A stretch of DNA of 64,000 nt. It comes from Clostridium sp. OS1-26. Lineage in GTDB: Bacteria; Bacillota; Clostridia; Clostridiales; Clostridiaceae. The stretch lies in assembly GCF_030915445.1 (NCBI RefSeq), contig NZ_CP133264.1, positions 5,055,208 to 5,119,207 of the forward strand, read 5' to 3'. Below, piece after piece: positions 1 to 8,374 of the stretch (its first letter is position 1; each line of letters starts with the position of its first letter). A model generated the notes under the pieces. That model saw only the letters and a program-made list of their open reading frames with translations, was not told the DNA's origin and did not search any database. A program made the position numbers and the translations under genes.

Positions 1-262
1 TTTCATCTTCATATGTAATCTTTAAAAAATTACTTTCTATTCTAGTAAATTTTTCTTTCTTTTCACTAGAAGATATGTCTCTTGTCTCTACTACATCACC
101 TTCAACTAGAGAATACTTTTCCTTAACCTTTTTTCCATTTACTTTTACGTCACCTTTTCTTATAGTCTTATATATAGCACTTAAAGGAACATCCTTAAGC
201 CATTTTCTCATAAACTTATCAATTCTTTGTCCTGCCTCATTTGGTCCAATTTCAATTCTCAT
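1..262 (-). CDS. RluA-family pseudouridine synthase, N-terminal part (cut by window edge)
   Basis: The frame opens at an ATG (260-262) behind AGGAG and runs off the left edge. It begins MRIEIGPNEAGQRIDKFMRK, then has a positively charged S4 RNA-binding domain (RKGDVKVNGKKVKEKYSLVE). That order, with DKF in the first 20 residues, is typical of the large RluA/RluC/RluD group, which converts uridine to pseudouridine in rRNA. The catalytic domain with its HRLD motif would lie outside the window, so the exact target site cannot be assigned. It ends the minus-strand group on the left side. Confidence 0.85.
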   Translation of the reverse strand, partial: MRIEIGPNEAGQRIDKFMRKWLKDVPLSAIYKTIRKGDVKVNGKKVKEKYSLVEGDVVETRDISSSEKKEKFTRIESNFLKITYEDE

Positions 263-384
263 GTAATCACTCCTAGTATTTTATAATAATGTTCTGCATT
301 ATTCTTCAATTTTATCTTCATATTGACATTTTAATATATTAAACAACATCTAATTATATACTACTATTGTTACCAAAATCAATA

Positions 385-545
385 CATATAAATACTAATA
401 TTTTATCCAGTAACTACCACACGCAGCACTCCCATTAGATATACTGAATAATGCATCTCTAAATAAGTTCTTCTAAGGCCTAATTGAAGAGAGATACTCT
501 TCATAAGTAAGCTCCACTTGATCCTAAGAATCACTTGATATTAGC
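385..545 (-). pseudogene. possible decayed coding fragment, unknown family
   Basis: One minus-strand frame reads as plausible protein (for example ELTYEEYLSSIRP and, after a stop, KNLFRDALFSISNGSAACGS) but is interrupted by in-frame TAG codons and has no start or ribosome site. I do not recognise the family. It may be a gene relic; chance is possible. Confidence 0.25.
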
Positions 546-618
546 ACTAAAAAAGTACCCTATATAAAATATATAAGGCACTCTTCTGATTAAATAACTA
601 TGTAAGGTTATAACTTAG

Positions 619-845
619 AAAGTTAACTTGCACAAAGGGATATGTTTCTAAAGCTGAAGGTAGATTTAAAAACTTTGTGTCAGTCTTAGTGAAGTGTTTT
701 AAGACAACCTTAGAATCTTAGATAGTGTCTGAGCGTAGCGAGTTTATCTAAGTTCTTAGGTCGTCTAAAACACAAGCTTTAGACTGACTAAAAGTTTTTA
801 ACGGACTGAAGCTTAGAAACATATCCCGACGTGTAAGTTAACTTT
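619..845. repeat. MITE-like long imperfect inverted repeat, copy 1
   Basis: About 105 bases on each side pair with each other. The outer ends are AAGTTAACTTGCAC (620-633) and GTGTAAGTTAACTT (831-844). Inner pairs include GGGATATGTTTCTAA with TTAGAAACATATCCC and CTTAGATA with TTATCTAAG around a short loop near 730. Bases 631-712 recur in reverse orientation at 35492-35573 with about three differences in 82. It carries no ORF. A non-autonomous mobile element or a repeated RNA hairpin are both possible. Confidence 0.75.
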
Positions 846-865
846 CGTTTTTGTACACCTACATA

Positions 866-2038
866 TTATTTAAGAAATTCAACGGCTGCCTGACATTGTA
901 TTGCAACTCCAACTGCAATACAATCCTCATCAACATCAAATAAGCTTCCATGAGCTGGATGAATTATACCTTTGCTTTCGTTTCTAGAGCCTAAATAATA
1001 AAATGCCGAAGGTCTCTCTAGTGAAAAATATGCAAAACTCTCTACTCCCATACTTGGGCTTTGAAGCATCTTTATATTATCTTTTCCTATAACTTTTTCT
1101 GCAGAGTTTAGAAGTATATCCACAGCCTCATCGTTATTGTACAAGCAAGGATAGCTTTCTTCAATATCTATTTCGCACTGTCCTCTCATTGAATGTACTA
1201 TACCCTCCACAACTTCCACAAGCCTCTGCTTTACATAAGCTCTGTGTTCTGTTGTCATTACTCTTATAATACCAGATATAGTCACTTCTTCAGGTATTAT
1301 ATTTGGAGCAGTACCGCCATGAATTGAACCTATAGTTAAAACTGCTGGATCTGTAGGTGGTAATTCTCTACTTATAATATTTTGAAGAGCTAAAACTACT
1401 GAGCTAGCTATAACTATAGGGTCAACACCTGTATGTGGACGTGCTCCATGTGCACCTTTTCCCTTAATTTTTATTGCAAAAGGATTAGATGCTGCATTTA
1501 CCACACCAGTTTTTACACCTATTTTCCCTGTTTCCAAATTTTCTTCTACATGAAGTCCAAACACCATATCTACATGAGGATTCTCTAATACTCCCTCATC
1601 TATCATTACTTTTGCTCCCCCTGTTGTTTCCTCAGCTGGTTCAAAGAATAATTTTACATTTCCTTTTAATTCACTCTTTATACTATTTAAAACCTTTGCT
1701 GCTCCAAGAAGGATTGTAGTATGAGCATCGTGTCCGCATGCATGCATTCTCCCTTTAACTGTTGAAGCATAACCACAACTCTTTTTATCTTCAAGAGGAA
1801 GGGCATCTATATCTCCTCTAAGAGCAACAGTTTTTTGTCCATTACCTCTTATTATTCCACATATGCCAGTACCTGCAGTTTCTATATATTCTATGCCTTC
1901 CTTTGTTAAAAATTCCTTTATTTTATCAGAAGTTCTATGTTCTTCATAACCTAACTCTGGATGCATATGAAAATCTCTTCTTAAGTCCACTAACTCTTCT
2001 TTAATATTACTTGCTAATTTTAGAAAATCTAGTCCCAT
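866..2038 (-). CDS. M20 family metal-dependent amidohydrolase
   Basis: A 390-residue enzyme of the M20D amidohydrolase group (hippurate, indole-acetyl-amino acid and N-acetyl-diaminopimelate hydrolases). It cleaves amide bonds of N-acylated amino acids in the cytoplasm with a two-metal centre. Visible landmarks are MHPELGYEEHRTS near the N-terminus, ALRGDIDALPL, the metal-ligand stretch MHACGHDAHTTILLGAAKVL, EPAEETTGGA with the catalytic glutamates, and the dimerisation-domain motif KGAHGARPHTGVDPI. Length is normal. Two in-frame ATGs exist at 2044 and 2038; GGAG sits directly against the first but about 8 bases before the second, so 2038 is preferred. The exact substrate cannot be told from sequence. 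The 18-base-plus gap to the upstream FtsA-like gene suggests co-transcription. Confidence 0.9.
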   Translation of the reverse strand: MGLDFLKLASNIKEELVDLRRDFHMHPELGYEEHRTSDKIKEFLTKEGIEYIETAGTGICGIIRGNGQKTVALRGDIDALPLEDKKSCGYASTVKGRMHACGHDAHTTILLGAAKVLNSIKSELKGNVKLFFEPAEETTGGAKVMIDEGVLENPHVDMVFGLHVEENLETGKIGVKTGVVNAASNPFAIKIKGKGAHGARPHTGVDPIVIASSVVLALQNIISRELPPTDPAVLTIGSIHGGTAPNIIPEEVTISGIIRVMTTEHRAYVKQRLVEVVEGIVHSMRGQCEIDIEESYPCLYNNDEAVDILLNSAEKVIGKDNIKMLQSPSMGVESFAYFSLERPSAFYYLGSRNESKGIIHPAHGSLFDVDEDCIAVGVAIQCQAAVEFLK

Positions 2039-2062
2039 TGCCATCTCTCCAATCTGTATAAT

Positions 2063-4219
2063 TTAATTCCAACCAAGCTCTATAACATCTCCGTCTAGCA
2101 GTTTATCATGATATCCAACATTTTTCCCATTTAATAATAGATATAAACTGCCTTTCGATATTGTTAAGTCAAATTCTATATAGTTGAATATATCTATAAA
2201 TATATAGTCCTTTTTACCTTTTAAAATTACAGGTTCTTTATTAACTATCACCTGAATATAATCCTTAGCCGTATTTGTGCTATTTTCTTCTACCATACTA
2301 GCAGCAGCTTCTTGATGTATTTTTGTATCTTCACTGTTTTTCTGCATGTTCAAGCTATCTAAACTTTGCTTTTCTTCATCAATAACTTTTTGCTCTACTT
2401 TATCTTCATTTTCTTTTGTATTTTCACTTTCTGTAACTTCCTCATTTGCCTTGGCTTCTTCCACTATCAATTCTTCTTTACTGATTCTGTATATTCTGTC
2501 CCCTTCATTTATGGTACAATCATCAGAAAGTTCCTTACCATTTAAAAAGTAGTTGAAACTTAAATTGTTATCTGCAAAATACTTCTTGTAATCTCCTAGA
2601 GCTTCTGGATATATTATTTCAACGTCATCATTTTCTTTAATTTGCGCTTCTAAATCAGCTCTTTCACCATTAATATGTGTAACTGGTTCTAAATTTTCAA
2701 GAATATCATTAACAAAGAAGCTTATCGAGTGAATTTTTCTTACATAGTCCTTAATTTTCGGACATGCGTCATTTCCATTAATAGCATAATTTATTTCTAT
2801 GCTATCTCCTTCTTTTACTTCTTCATCGATACTGCACTTTTCACCGTTTACCTTAATTTCTGCGTTACTTGCAAGTGTTCCAAAGGCTACTCTTTTTATA
2901 CCATTCAGCATAAACCTTATATTCCTGCCATTCTTCCCAATCAACACCTTTGGATTTACTCCGGCTTGCATCATAACATCCATTATTGTGTGTTTATGAG
3001 AATTAAATAGACTAATGACATTATCATTTAAAAATATATCTATAAAATCATGTCCAAGCCTTTTGATTGAAACTAAAGCAATTCCCAAAACAGTAACACC
3101 AATACTGCCTAATGAATTATCCTCACATACACAATCTGTAACCGCATCTCTTCCCTTTATTCCTATTCTTTGAAGAGGTATATTTAGTTTTTCTGAAAGA
3201 AATTCTTTTAGCTTCGGCGTATGGGCTCCTCCACCAACTAAAAATACCGCATTAGGAGCTTTATCTCCATTTAATTCTATTATCTTGCTTCCTATTTCCT
3301 CAGCTATTTTTTTAACGGATGGACTTATTAATTTAATTATCTCTTCTGACGCAATTTCATTTTCAAGACCTAATACATCAGTATATGTAACTTTTTCTTT
3401 TTCGCTGCACTGTTTTTTTATAATTTCAGCAGTATTAAAGTCTACTAAATAGTTCTGTGCTATAATTTCAGTTATTTCATCTCCAGCCATAGGAACCATT
3501 CCATAGGCGCTAATAGTATCTTTACTACTTATAGCTATATCTGAAGTTCCAGCACCTACATCCACTAATGCCAAATTTAAAAGTCTTAAATTTTTAGGTA
3601 TTGCTGCCTCCATAGCTGCTATTGGCTCTAATGTAAGACTTATAACTTGAAGTCCCACTTTATCCATTACGGAGTAAAGGCTATCTACAACGGATCTTGG
3701 AAGAAATGTAGCTATAACTTCTGCTGCTATATTTTCTCCCTTATGAGAAAGTAGATTACTAATAACATATCCATTTAAATAATAATTTTTTACACTATAG
3801 CCAACACAATACAGCTTGCCTTCTGTCTGATTATTAATTTTTTCTTCTGCTGCTTTAACAGCGGTTAACTCTAAGCTTCTAATTGCATCCTTGTCAATTT
3901 CTTTATCATAGTCAATTTTCAGTTCAGATTTACAAACTACTGTCCTCAGGAATCTTCCTGCCGCTGCAATTGCCACACATTCCATTTTTACATTTAGCTT
4001 GTTTTCAATCTGTTTTTTCACAGTACTTACTGCACTAGCAACTAACGATACATCGTGGATTTGCCCATCCACCATGGCTCTTTCTTCATGTTCCACGCAA
4101 TACTCAGCTACTACATGAAACTTCTTGTCTTTTATAATACCTGCAGTACCTATAACTGAGCGTGTACCAATATCAAGTGCAAATATTAAATCTTTTGGGT
4201 TAACATTATTACCGTCCAT
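2063..4219 (-). CDS. FtsA-like actin-fold protein with long C-terminal extension
   Basis: 718 residues. The first ~390 are an FtsA/PilM-type actin-like ATPase: LIFALDIGTRSVIGTAG (phosphate 1), an inserted SHS2-like region (about 85-160), LALVDVGAGTSDIAI (phosphate 2) and FLVGGGAHTPKLKEF (adenosine site). Bona fide FtsA is about 400-420 residues and ends in a membrane amphipathic helix. Here about 320 extra residues follow, built of repeated short beta-rich segments of the kind INGERADLEAQIKENDDVEI and VNGEKCSIDEEVKEGDSIEI, plus an acidic Glu/Lys-rich linker near 600-650. The repeats resemble beta-grasp modules, which is my inference. Clostridia carry such FtsA paralogues; a role at the division or cell-wall machinery is likely but unproven. 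ATG follows AGAGG. Confidence 0.75.
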   Translation of the reverse strand: MDGNNVNPKDLIFALDIGTRSVIGTAGIIKDKKFHVVAEYCVEHEERAMVDGQIHDVSLVASAVSTVKKQIENKLNVKMECVAIAAAGRFLRTVVCKSELKIDYDKEIDKDAIRSLELTAVKAAEEKINNQTEGKLYCVGYSVKNYYLNGYVISNLLSHKGENIAAEVIATFLPRSVVDSLYSVMDKVGLQVISLTLEPIAAMEAAIPKNLRLLNLALVDVGAGTSDIAISSKDTISAYGMVPMAGDEITEIIAQNYLVDFNTAEIIKKQCSEKEKVTYTDVLGLENEIASEEIIKLISPSVKKIAEEIGSKIIELNGDKAPNAVFLVGGGAHTPKLKEFLSEKLNIPLQRIGIKGRDAVTDCVCEDNSLGSIGVTVLGIALVSIKRLGHDFIDIFLNDNVISLFNSHKHTIMDVMMQAGVNPKVLIGKNGRNIRFMLNGIKRVAFGTLASNAEIKVNGEKCSIDEEVKEGDSIEINYAINGNDACPKIKDYVRKIHSISFFVNDILENLEPVTHINGERADLEAQIKENDDVEIIYPEALGDYKKYFADNNLSFNYFLNGKELSDDCTINEGDRIYRISKEELIVEEAKANEEVTESENTKENEDKVEQKVIDEEKQSLDSLNMQKNSEDTKIHQEAAASMVEENSTNTAKDYIQVIVNKEPVILKGKKDYIFIDIFNYIEFDLTISKGSLYLLLNGKNVGYHDKLLDGDVIELGWN

Positions 4220-4246
4220 AATAGTACCTCTTTTTTTATAATTTAA

Positions 4247-4268
4247 AAGCTCATATTCTAAGAATATG
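4247..4268. repeat. 22-bp repeat shared with 11917-11938
   Basis: AAGCTCATATTCTAAGAATA followed by TG occurs here, upstream of the FtsA-like gene, and again inside the perfect terminator-like palindrome after the molbindin gene. Here the right arm is incomplete (AATATGGTC), so only the core pairs. Confidence 0.55.
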
Positions 4269-4419
4269 GTCTATTGTCTTAATAAAATTATAATTAATTA
4301 TGAAATGTTTGTAAACTAGCCTATATGAATGAATTTATTAAGATTTAAATCATAAAAATATTTAATATCATATAAATTATTTTTGACGTATTTTTGACGA
4401 CAAAAATAATTCTAATTAA

Positions 4420-4445
4420 AAAGCTCTGGACTACTCCAGGGCTTT
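4420..4445 (-). terminator. hairpin after the decayed gene at 4464
   Basis: AAAGCTCTGGA and TCCAGGGCTTT pair around CTAC with one bulge. It lies 19 bases after the stop of the minus-strand pseudogene, which fits a transcription terminator, though the following T tract is weak. Confidence 0.55.
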
Positions 4446-4463
4446 ATATAGTTCTATTCAAAT

Positions 4464-4740
4464 TTATATTTTAAACAGTATCCATTTACATGTACTTAAC
4501 TCGTATTTAATTTCAAATAGCTTTTGTGCTCCATTAATACAGCCTTGTCAGTTAAAAATAAGCATATGATTACCTGCTAGCTTCTCTTTATTCCTGGTAA
4601 TAATCTTATCTATTTTTATAATAATAGTCTCATCTTTTTCCCCATCTAACCTAAATCTTACGGGATTAGGCACTCCGTTTTTATCGAACCATGCTACCAT
4701 ATCTATTGATCTTACAATAAAAATATCATACCATAGAACT
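4464..4740 (-). pseudogene. small conserved protein gene interrupted by in-frame TGA
   Basis: A continuous minus-strand frame reads MVAWFDKNGVPNPVRFRLD from 4700, then DKIITRNKEKLAGNHMLIFN, a TGA, and GAQKLFEIKYELSTCKWILF to a TAA at 4464. Residues before and after the TGA look like one small clostridial protein of about 90 residues (pattern: ligand-like VRFRL, KLAGN, CKW), and relatives I remember continue through this point with a cysteine. The frame is open upstream for a few codons but has no convincing start. I read it as a nonsense-mutated relic; function unknown. Confidence 0.6.
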
Positions 4741-4923
4741 TTGAGTATTACTATTTATTGAACAAGTTTGTTTGTGTCAATTCCAAGGAATGCAAAGAAA
4801 TATAAAGGAATATATTAATAATGAAGATATTTATCTTACCTTCTTTTTTCTGTTGAACCCTAAAGTATTGAAGAGAACTCAGAGAAAAGAATGTGTTCAA
4901 TAAATGATAAAGGAGAAAATATT

Positions 4924-6339
4924 ATGACACAAGACGATTATATGTCTCAATCCGAGTTGCAATACAATGAGAGGAACTCACATTCTCAAGGAAATACCCT
5001 CTCAAGTCACATGAACCGCTATCCTATGGATACCCGTCATTCGCAAACAGTTGGAGAAAGAGGTCCCGTGGTATTACAGGACAACGTTTTGCACGAAAAA
5101 CTGGAAACCTTTGTGCATTCTAAAATCCTCGAGCGACTAGTACATGTCAAAGGTTACGGCGCATTTGGATACTTTCAGACTATAAATTCGATGAGAAAAT
5201 ATACAAAGCTCTGCTTTTTGCAGACTCCCGGCCAGCAGGTGCCGGTGACGGTAAGGTTTTCATTTGCCGTAAGCGACAAGGGCACACCCGATACCACCCG
5301 CACTGCCCGCGGTTTTTCTACAAAGTTTTATACGAAAGAAGGTATATTTGATCTACTTTGCAATCATCTTCCTGTTCTTTTTGTGAGGGATGCCATGCGC
5401 TTTCCGGACGCAATCGCAGCTTTTTCGCCCTCGCCAGTAAATAACCTGACGTATCCGGAGCGGTTATGGAGCTTTATCGCTCGTGCCCCAGAAGCAACGC
5501 ATTTCATCACCCGGGTGTTTTCTGACGCAGGCACGTTAAAAAGTTTCCGCCATATGCCAGGCTTTAGTGTGAATACGTATGTTTGGATAAATGCAGAAGG
5601 TGTGCGCCGCTATGTCAAATACCACTGGCTTCCTCTTGCCGGCGAACAGTATATCGACCGCCAAGAAGCAACTATGTTAGCCGCGAAAAATCCTAATATC
5701 GCCGGTCAAGATCTGTATGATACTATCGCGTCGGGAAAATCGGTTCAATATGAACTACGGGTACAGTTGATGGATCCGAGTGATGAATGCAAGCTGCCTT
5801 TTGACCCCCTCGACGACACCAAGGTGTGGGATGAACAACAATATCCTTTTATACCGGTTGGCCGGCTAGTACTCAATCAAAATCCAATGAACTTTATGGA
5901 ACAAGTTGAGAAGCTCGCTTTTTCACCAGCCAACCTCCTGGAAGGCGTTGAGTTGTCTGACGACAAAATTTTGCAAGGTCGTGCGAATATCTACTGGGAT
6001 GCGCAGCGTCGCCGACTTGGACCGGATTTCCGCAAGATACCTATCAACTATCAGATGAATTGGACACCGAATTCTCTGGTAACCAGCGGTAATGGCAGGT
6101 ATGTAGAAGGATACCTGATGCGTTCGGGTCTGCCCGATCCAGATGATTTCACACAGGCTGGTCAGTACTACCGCTCGCTTTCCACTGTCCAGCAGAATCA
6201 TCTAGTTGACAACCTCGCCTCCGACCTTGCAACCGTCTCCTTCGAAATACAAAGAATCGTGCTGGGGTACTTTCACAATGCCTCTGCTGAGCTAGGAGAA
6301 CGGGTCGCACAGCAAATCTTGGTATATGCAAGGCGATAA
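4924..6339 (+). CDS. catalase (monofunctional haem type)
   Basis: 471 residues. Decomposes hydrogen peroxide to water and oxygen. The distal haem histidine is in ERLVHVKGYGAFGYF, the distal asparagine in LLCNHLPVLFVRD, and the proximal tyrosine in RANIYWDAQRRRLGPDF. The mid-region HMPGFSVNTYVWINAEG is also typical of the family. Length matches small-subunit catalases. An ATG at 4891 is in frame, but AAAGGAG lies inside that extension, 8 bases before the ATG at 4924, so the latter is used. GC content and codon choice (CGC, GCC, CCG) are clearly higher than in all neighbours, which indicates horizontal acquisition. Catalase is unusual in strict anaerobes and would give oxidative-stress protection. 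Confidence 0.95.
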   Translation: MTQDDYMSQSELQYNERNSHSQGNTLSSHMNRYPMDTRHSQTVGERGPVVLQDNVLHEKLETFVHSKILERLVHVKGYGAFGYFQTINSMRKYTKLCFLQTPGQQVPVTVRFSFAVSDKGTPDTTRTARGFSTKFYTKEGIFDLLCNHLPVLFVRDAMRFPDAIAAFSPSPVNNLTYPERLWSFIARAPEATHFITRVFSDAGTLKSFRHMPGFSVNTYVWINAEGVRRYVKYHWLPLAGEQYIDRQEATMLAAKNPNIAGQDLYDTIASGKSVQYELRVQLMDPSDECKLPFDPLDDTKVWDEQQYPFIPVGRLVLNQNPMNFMEQVEKLAFSPANLLEGVELSDDKILQGRANIYWDAQRRRLGPDFRKIPINYQMNWTPNSLVTSGNGRYVEGYLMRSGLPDPDDFTQAGQYYRSLSTVQQNHLVDNLASDLATVSFEIQRIVLGYFHNASAELGERVAQQILVYARR

Positions 6340-6437
6340 TATTTGCTACTTCTCAACAGATAACAAACCGCCCAGCTCAGCCCCTTGGTTTGGATGTTTT
6401 CTCATGCGTCACAGAGAATTTCAATCCATTTCCTATC

Positions 6438-6651
6438 ATAGAGACGAAAAACTTATTACTAAGGAGAATTATAGGTGATGATACTTATGACATTTTTGAA
6501 TTAAGAAAAGACCCCAGAATGAATTAATACACTGATACAATGCTGGATGAAAGCCAAGAAGAATAAAGTAAATAGAGTTGATGATGAAGGATACTACAAC
6601 GACCGAATTTATCATATGTTTATATGTAGACTGGAAAAAATTAATCAATAG
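6438..6651 (+). pseudogene. GNAT N-acetyltransferase relic
   Basis: Frame pieces read ETKNLLLRRIIGDDTYDIFE, then LRKDPRMN, a TAA where a lysine or arginine codon is expected, and YTDTMLDESQEE. This matches the N-terminus of RimJ/RimL-type acetyltransferases. The expected ATG is ATA. A second frame then gives a C-terminal-looking piece (NRVDDEGYYNDRIYH) ending at 6651. About 100 central residues are missing. It is dead and lies directly after the acquired catalase. Confidence 0.6.
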
Positions 6652-6684
6652 TACGCATTCTTCCTAAATACCGTAAAACTAACA

Positions 6685-6725
6685 AGTCCTACACTCTTGA
6701 TTAAAAGAATGTAGGACTATTTATT
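6685..6725. terminator. terminator-like hairpin, first of two copies
   Basis: AGTCCTACA and TGTAGGACT form a perfect 9-bp stem, with further TCTT/AAGA pairing inside, followed by ATTTATT. An almost identical hairpin occurs at 8329-8362, so this is a duplicated element. Confidence 0.65.
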
Positions 6726-6794
6726 GCTATAATAAAATTCCTTTATTTTATACAAACTATGAATGATACACACGAAACGATAGGAGATGTAACC

Positions 6795-7157
6795 ATGTTA
6801 AACATTATATTATTCATTCTCATTGGATTAATTGCAGGAATTTTAAGTGGATTTCTTGGAGTAGGTGGTGGAGTAATTATAGTTCCATCACTTATCTATA
6901 TTTGTGGATTTAGTCAATTAAAAGCACAGGGAACTTCTCTTGCTATTTTGTTGCCACCAGTAGGAATTCTAGCTTTCATCGAATATTACAAGAATGGCAA
7001 TGTGGATATTAAGGCAGGTATAGTAATAGCTATTACCCTTATTTTAGGCTCCGCATTATCAAGTAGACTTGTTCAAAACATTTCTCCTATTTTATTAAGA
7101 AAAGGGTTTGCAGTCTTCATGATTGTAATATCTATCAAGATGTTTTTTAGCGAATAG
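6795..7157 (+). CDS. half-size TauE/SafE (TSUP) family permease
   Basis: 120 residues, mostly hydrophobic, with about four membrane segments and the TSUP signature GLIAGILSGFLGVGGGVIIV followed by PSLIY and QAQGTSLAI-like KAQGTSLAI. Full-length TSUP transporters have two such repeats (about 250 residues), so this is a single-repeat form; such small members are known and often occur in pairs, but no partner is present here. The family exports or imports sulfite, sulfonates, thiosulfate or sulfoacetate. GGAG eight bases before 6795 fixes the start over an in-frame ATG at 6759. Neighbouring rhodanese and Cys-rich genes fit a sulfur role. Confidence 0.85.
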   Translation: MLNIILFILIGLIAGILSGFLGVGGGVIIVPSLIYICGFSQLKAQGTSLAILLPPVGILAFIEYYKNGNVDIKAGIVIAITLILGSALSSRLVQNISPILLRKGFAVFMIVISIKMFFSE

Positions 7158-7198
7158 ATAATAAATTAGTTCGCAATGTTTTCTTAAATAAGGTGATA

Positions 7199-7280
7199 TT
7201 ATTGAAAAGTTATATAAGAATAGATGTACTTTTAACTATAGCTTGCGTTTTGTCGCTGGAGCGCAAGGAATATTCTTTAT
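7199..7280 (+). pseudogene. frameshifted relic related to the 30-residue ORF at 9742
   Basis: TTG-started frame LKSYIRIDVLLTIAC aligns at DNA level with 9742-9834 (shared stretches such as TCGCTGGAGCGC) but loses frame after the hydrophobic core. It directly follows the TSUP gene. Confidence 0.45.
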
Positions 7281-7284
7281 TTAA

Positions 7285-7503
7285 TTATTCTTTATTTCCA
7301 AGAATAAGTTTTGCAAAAGCCTCATAGGAAGAATCCTTAATTACCTTTACATCCCTTAACTCTTCTGAAACAGCTCTAAAAAAACATGATGGAAGTTCAC
7401 CAATATTTAGATTTTTTTTCATGCAAGGATTACAACCTTGATCGTGGTTAAGGGGGTGTAATTTACAACTGTAATTTTTACATGTACAAAACTCGGTATT
7501 CAT
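7285..7503 (-). CDS. small cysteine-rich protein, DUF6485-like
   Basis: 72 residues with cysteines spaced FCTCKNYSCKLH and GCNPCMKKN, then GELPSCFFRAVSEE. The CxC, CxxC and GELP-x-C pattern resembles the DUF6485 family of small metal-binding proteins of anaerobes, whose function is unknown. AAGGAGG lies 8 bases before the ATG at 7503; a TTG one codon upstream is disregarded. It is convergent with the TSUP gene and sits in a cluster of sulfur-related genes, so a redox or sulfur role is plausible but inferred. Confidence 0.7.
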   Translation of the reverse strand: MNTEFCTCKNYSCKLHPLNHDQGCNPCMKKNLNIGELPSCFFRAVSEELRDVKVIKDSSYEAFAKLILGNKE

Positions 7504-7728
7504 CAAATAAACCTCCTTATGTATGCAGTACGAATTAGTTCAAGCTATCAAAGTAAATATAGCAGTTTATATACGGTTGTACAATAATAAGACAATAGAT
7601 TGTCATGTTTTTTGTGGAAAAACTAACTAAAATACAATAACCAGATTAGAATCTCAAATTAAAATTTAAGATTAAGTGATAGACATTTATTCTTATTATG
7701 TATCTCTCTTGTTTTGTAAACTTAAATA

Positions 7729-7756
7729 AGCCTGTATCAACTTTCGAATACAGGCT
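7729..7756 (-). terminator. terminator for the CGGC-protein gene
   Basis: AGCCTGTAT and ATACAGGCT form a perfect 9-bp stem with a 10-base loop, 40 bases after the stop at 7797, followed on the minus strand by a T-rich stretch. Confidence 0.75.
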
Positions 7757-7796
7757 CATATAGTATATCATATGTATTTTAGGATGATTTAAATGA

Positions 7797-8225
7797 CTAT
7801 TTTCCTTTTATCAAATCCACCATAGTTCGCTTTGGTTGACAAAATAATTCCTTAACACCTTCTCGAAATTGCTCGTGTGTGATGTGAGCCTCATGGGTCC
7901 CTATAATAATCTTAATGTCCGGAAAGCGCTCTTGTAACATTTTCTTATACTTTTCCTTATAAGGACATAAGGCTTCCATACAATATGAAAAGTGAATCGC
8001 ATCAATCCTAAATTCCGCTAACGCACGTATTCGACCTAGCAACTTTTCAGGACCTGCTAAAGTTGGACATCCTGAGCAGTTAATAATTCCAATAAGGTCT
8101 AGCTTCTCATCATTTGAGTATTGACTAAATGCACCTTTTCTTTTTCTTAAATCGTTTAGGCAACTAACAGATGAACAACCTAAATCCTGAGTTGCGCTAG
8201 AACAAGTTAAAATTCCAATTCTCAT
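7797..8225 (-). CDS. CGGC domain-containing protein
   Basis: 142 residues. Starts MRIGILTCSS and carries NCSGCPTLAGPEKLLGRIRA, the position of the CGGC motif in this family (PF08821), here CSGC. A further FSYCMEALCPYKEKYKKML resembles the second conserved Cys segment, and a terminal GTHEAHITHEQF histidine stretch follows. Proteins of this family are thought to bind metal or take part in sulfur or redox chemistry, but no reaction is established. A purine-rich GGGGAGAGGGG precedes the ATG. Its own terminator follows. It is co-directional with the rhodanese gene upstream. Confidence 0.8.
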   Translation of the reverse strand: MRIGILTCSSATQDLGCSSVSCLNDLRKRKGAFSQYSNDEKLDLIGIINCSGCPTLAGPEKLLGRIRALAEFRIDAIHFSYCMEALCPYKEKYKKMLQERFPDIKIIIGTHEAHITHEQFREGVKELFCQPKRTMVDLIKGK

Positions 8226-8267
8226 CTTACCCCTCTCCCCTTACCTCGTTTTTATATCTTAAATATA

Positions 8268-8320
8268 TATTTCTACATCTTAACCGAATTTCCTCTTAGG
8301 ACTTTTAACTCTTATATTGT
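8268..8320 (-). repeat. sequence scrap homologous to 9676-9715
   Basis: The plus strand reads TTAACCGAATTTCCTCTT here and TTAGCCGAATTTCCTCTT at about 9693, within longer similar context. In the second place it lies inside a 53-residue ORF, so this is probably a fragment of a duplicated gene. Confidence 0.4.
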
Positions 8321-8370
8321 AAATAAATAGTCCTACACTCTTGTTTAAAAGAATGTAGGACTATTTATTT
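8321..8370. terminator. terminator of the rhodanese gene, second hairpin copy
   Basis: AGTCCTACA (8329-8337) and TGTAGGACT (8354-8362) form the same stem-loop as at 6685. On the minus strand it follows the rhodanese stop at 8375 and runs into ATTTATTT. Confidence 0.7.
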
Positions 8371-8374
8371 ACAA

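Noticed and set aside
75..266. Plus-strand frame of 63 codons
   Set aside because: It is the complement of the S4-domain pseudouridine synthase gene, which has a proper ribosome site and clear homology.
4464..4740. Selenocysteine codon
   Set aside because: No SECIS-like hairpin was seen right after the TGA and the gene lacks a good start; a nonsense mutation is simpler.
5923..6331. Two minus-strand ORFs inside the catalase gene
   Set aside because: They arise from the higher GC content of the catalase and have no family features.
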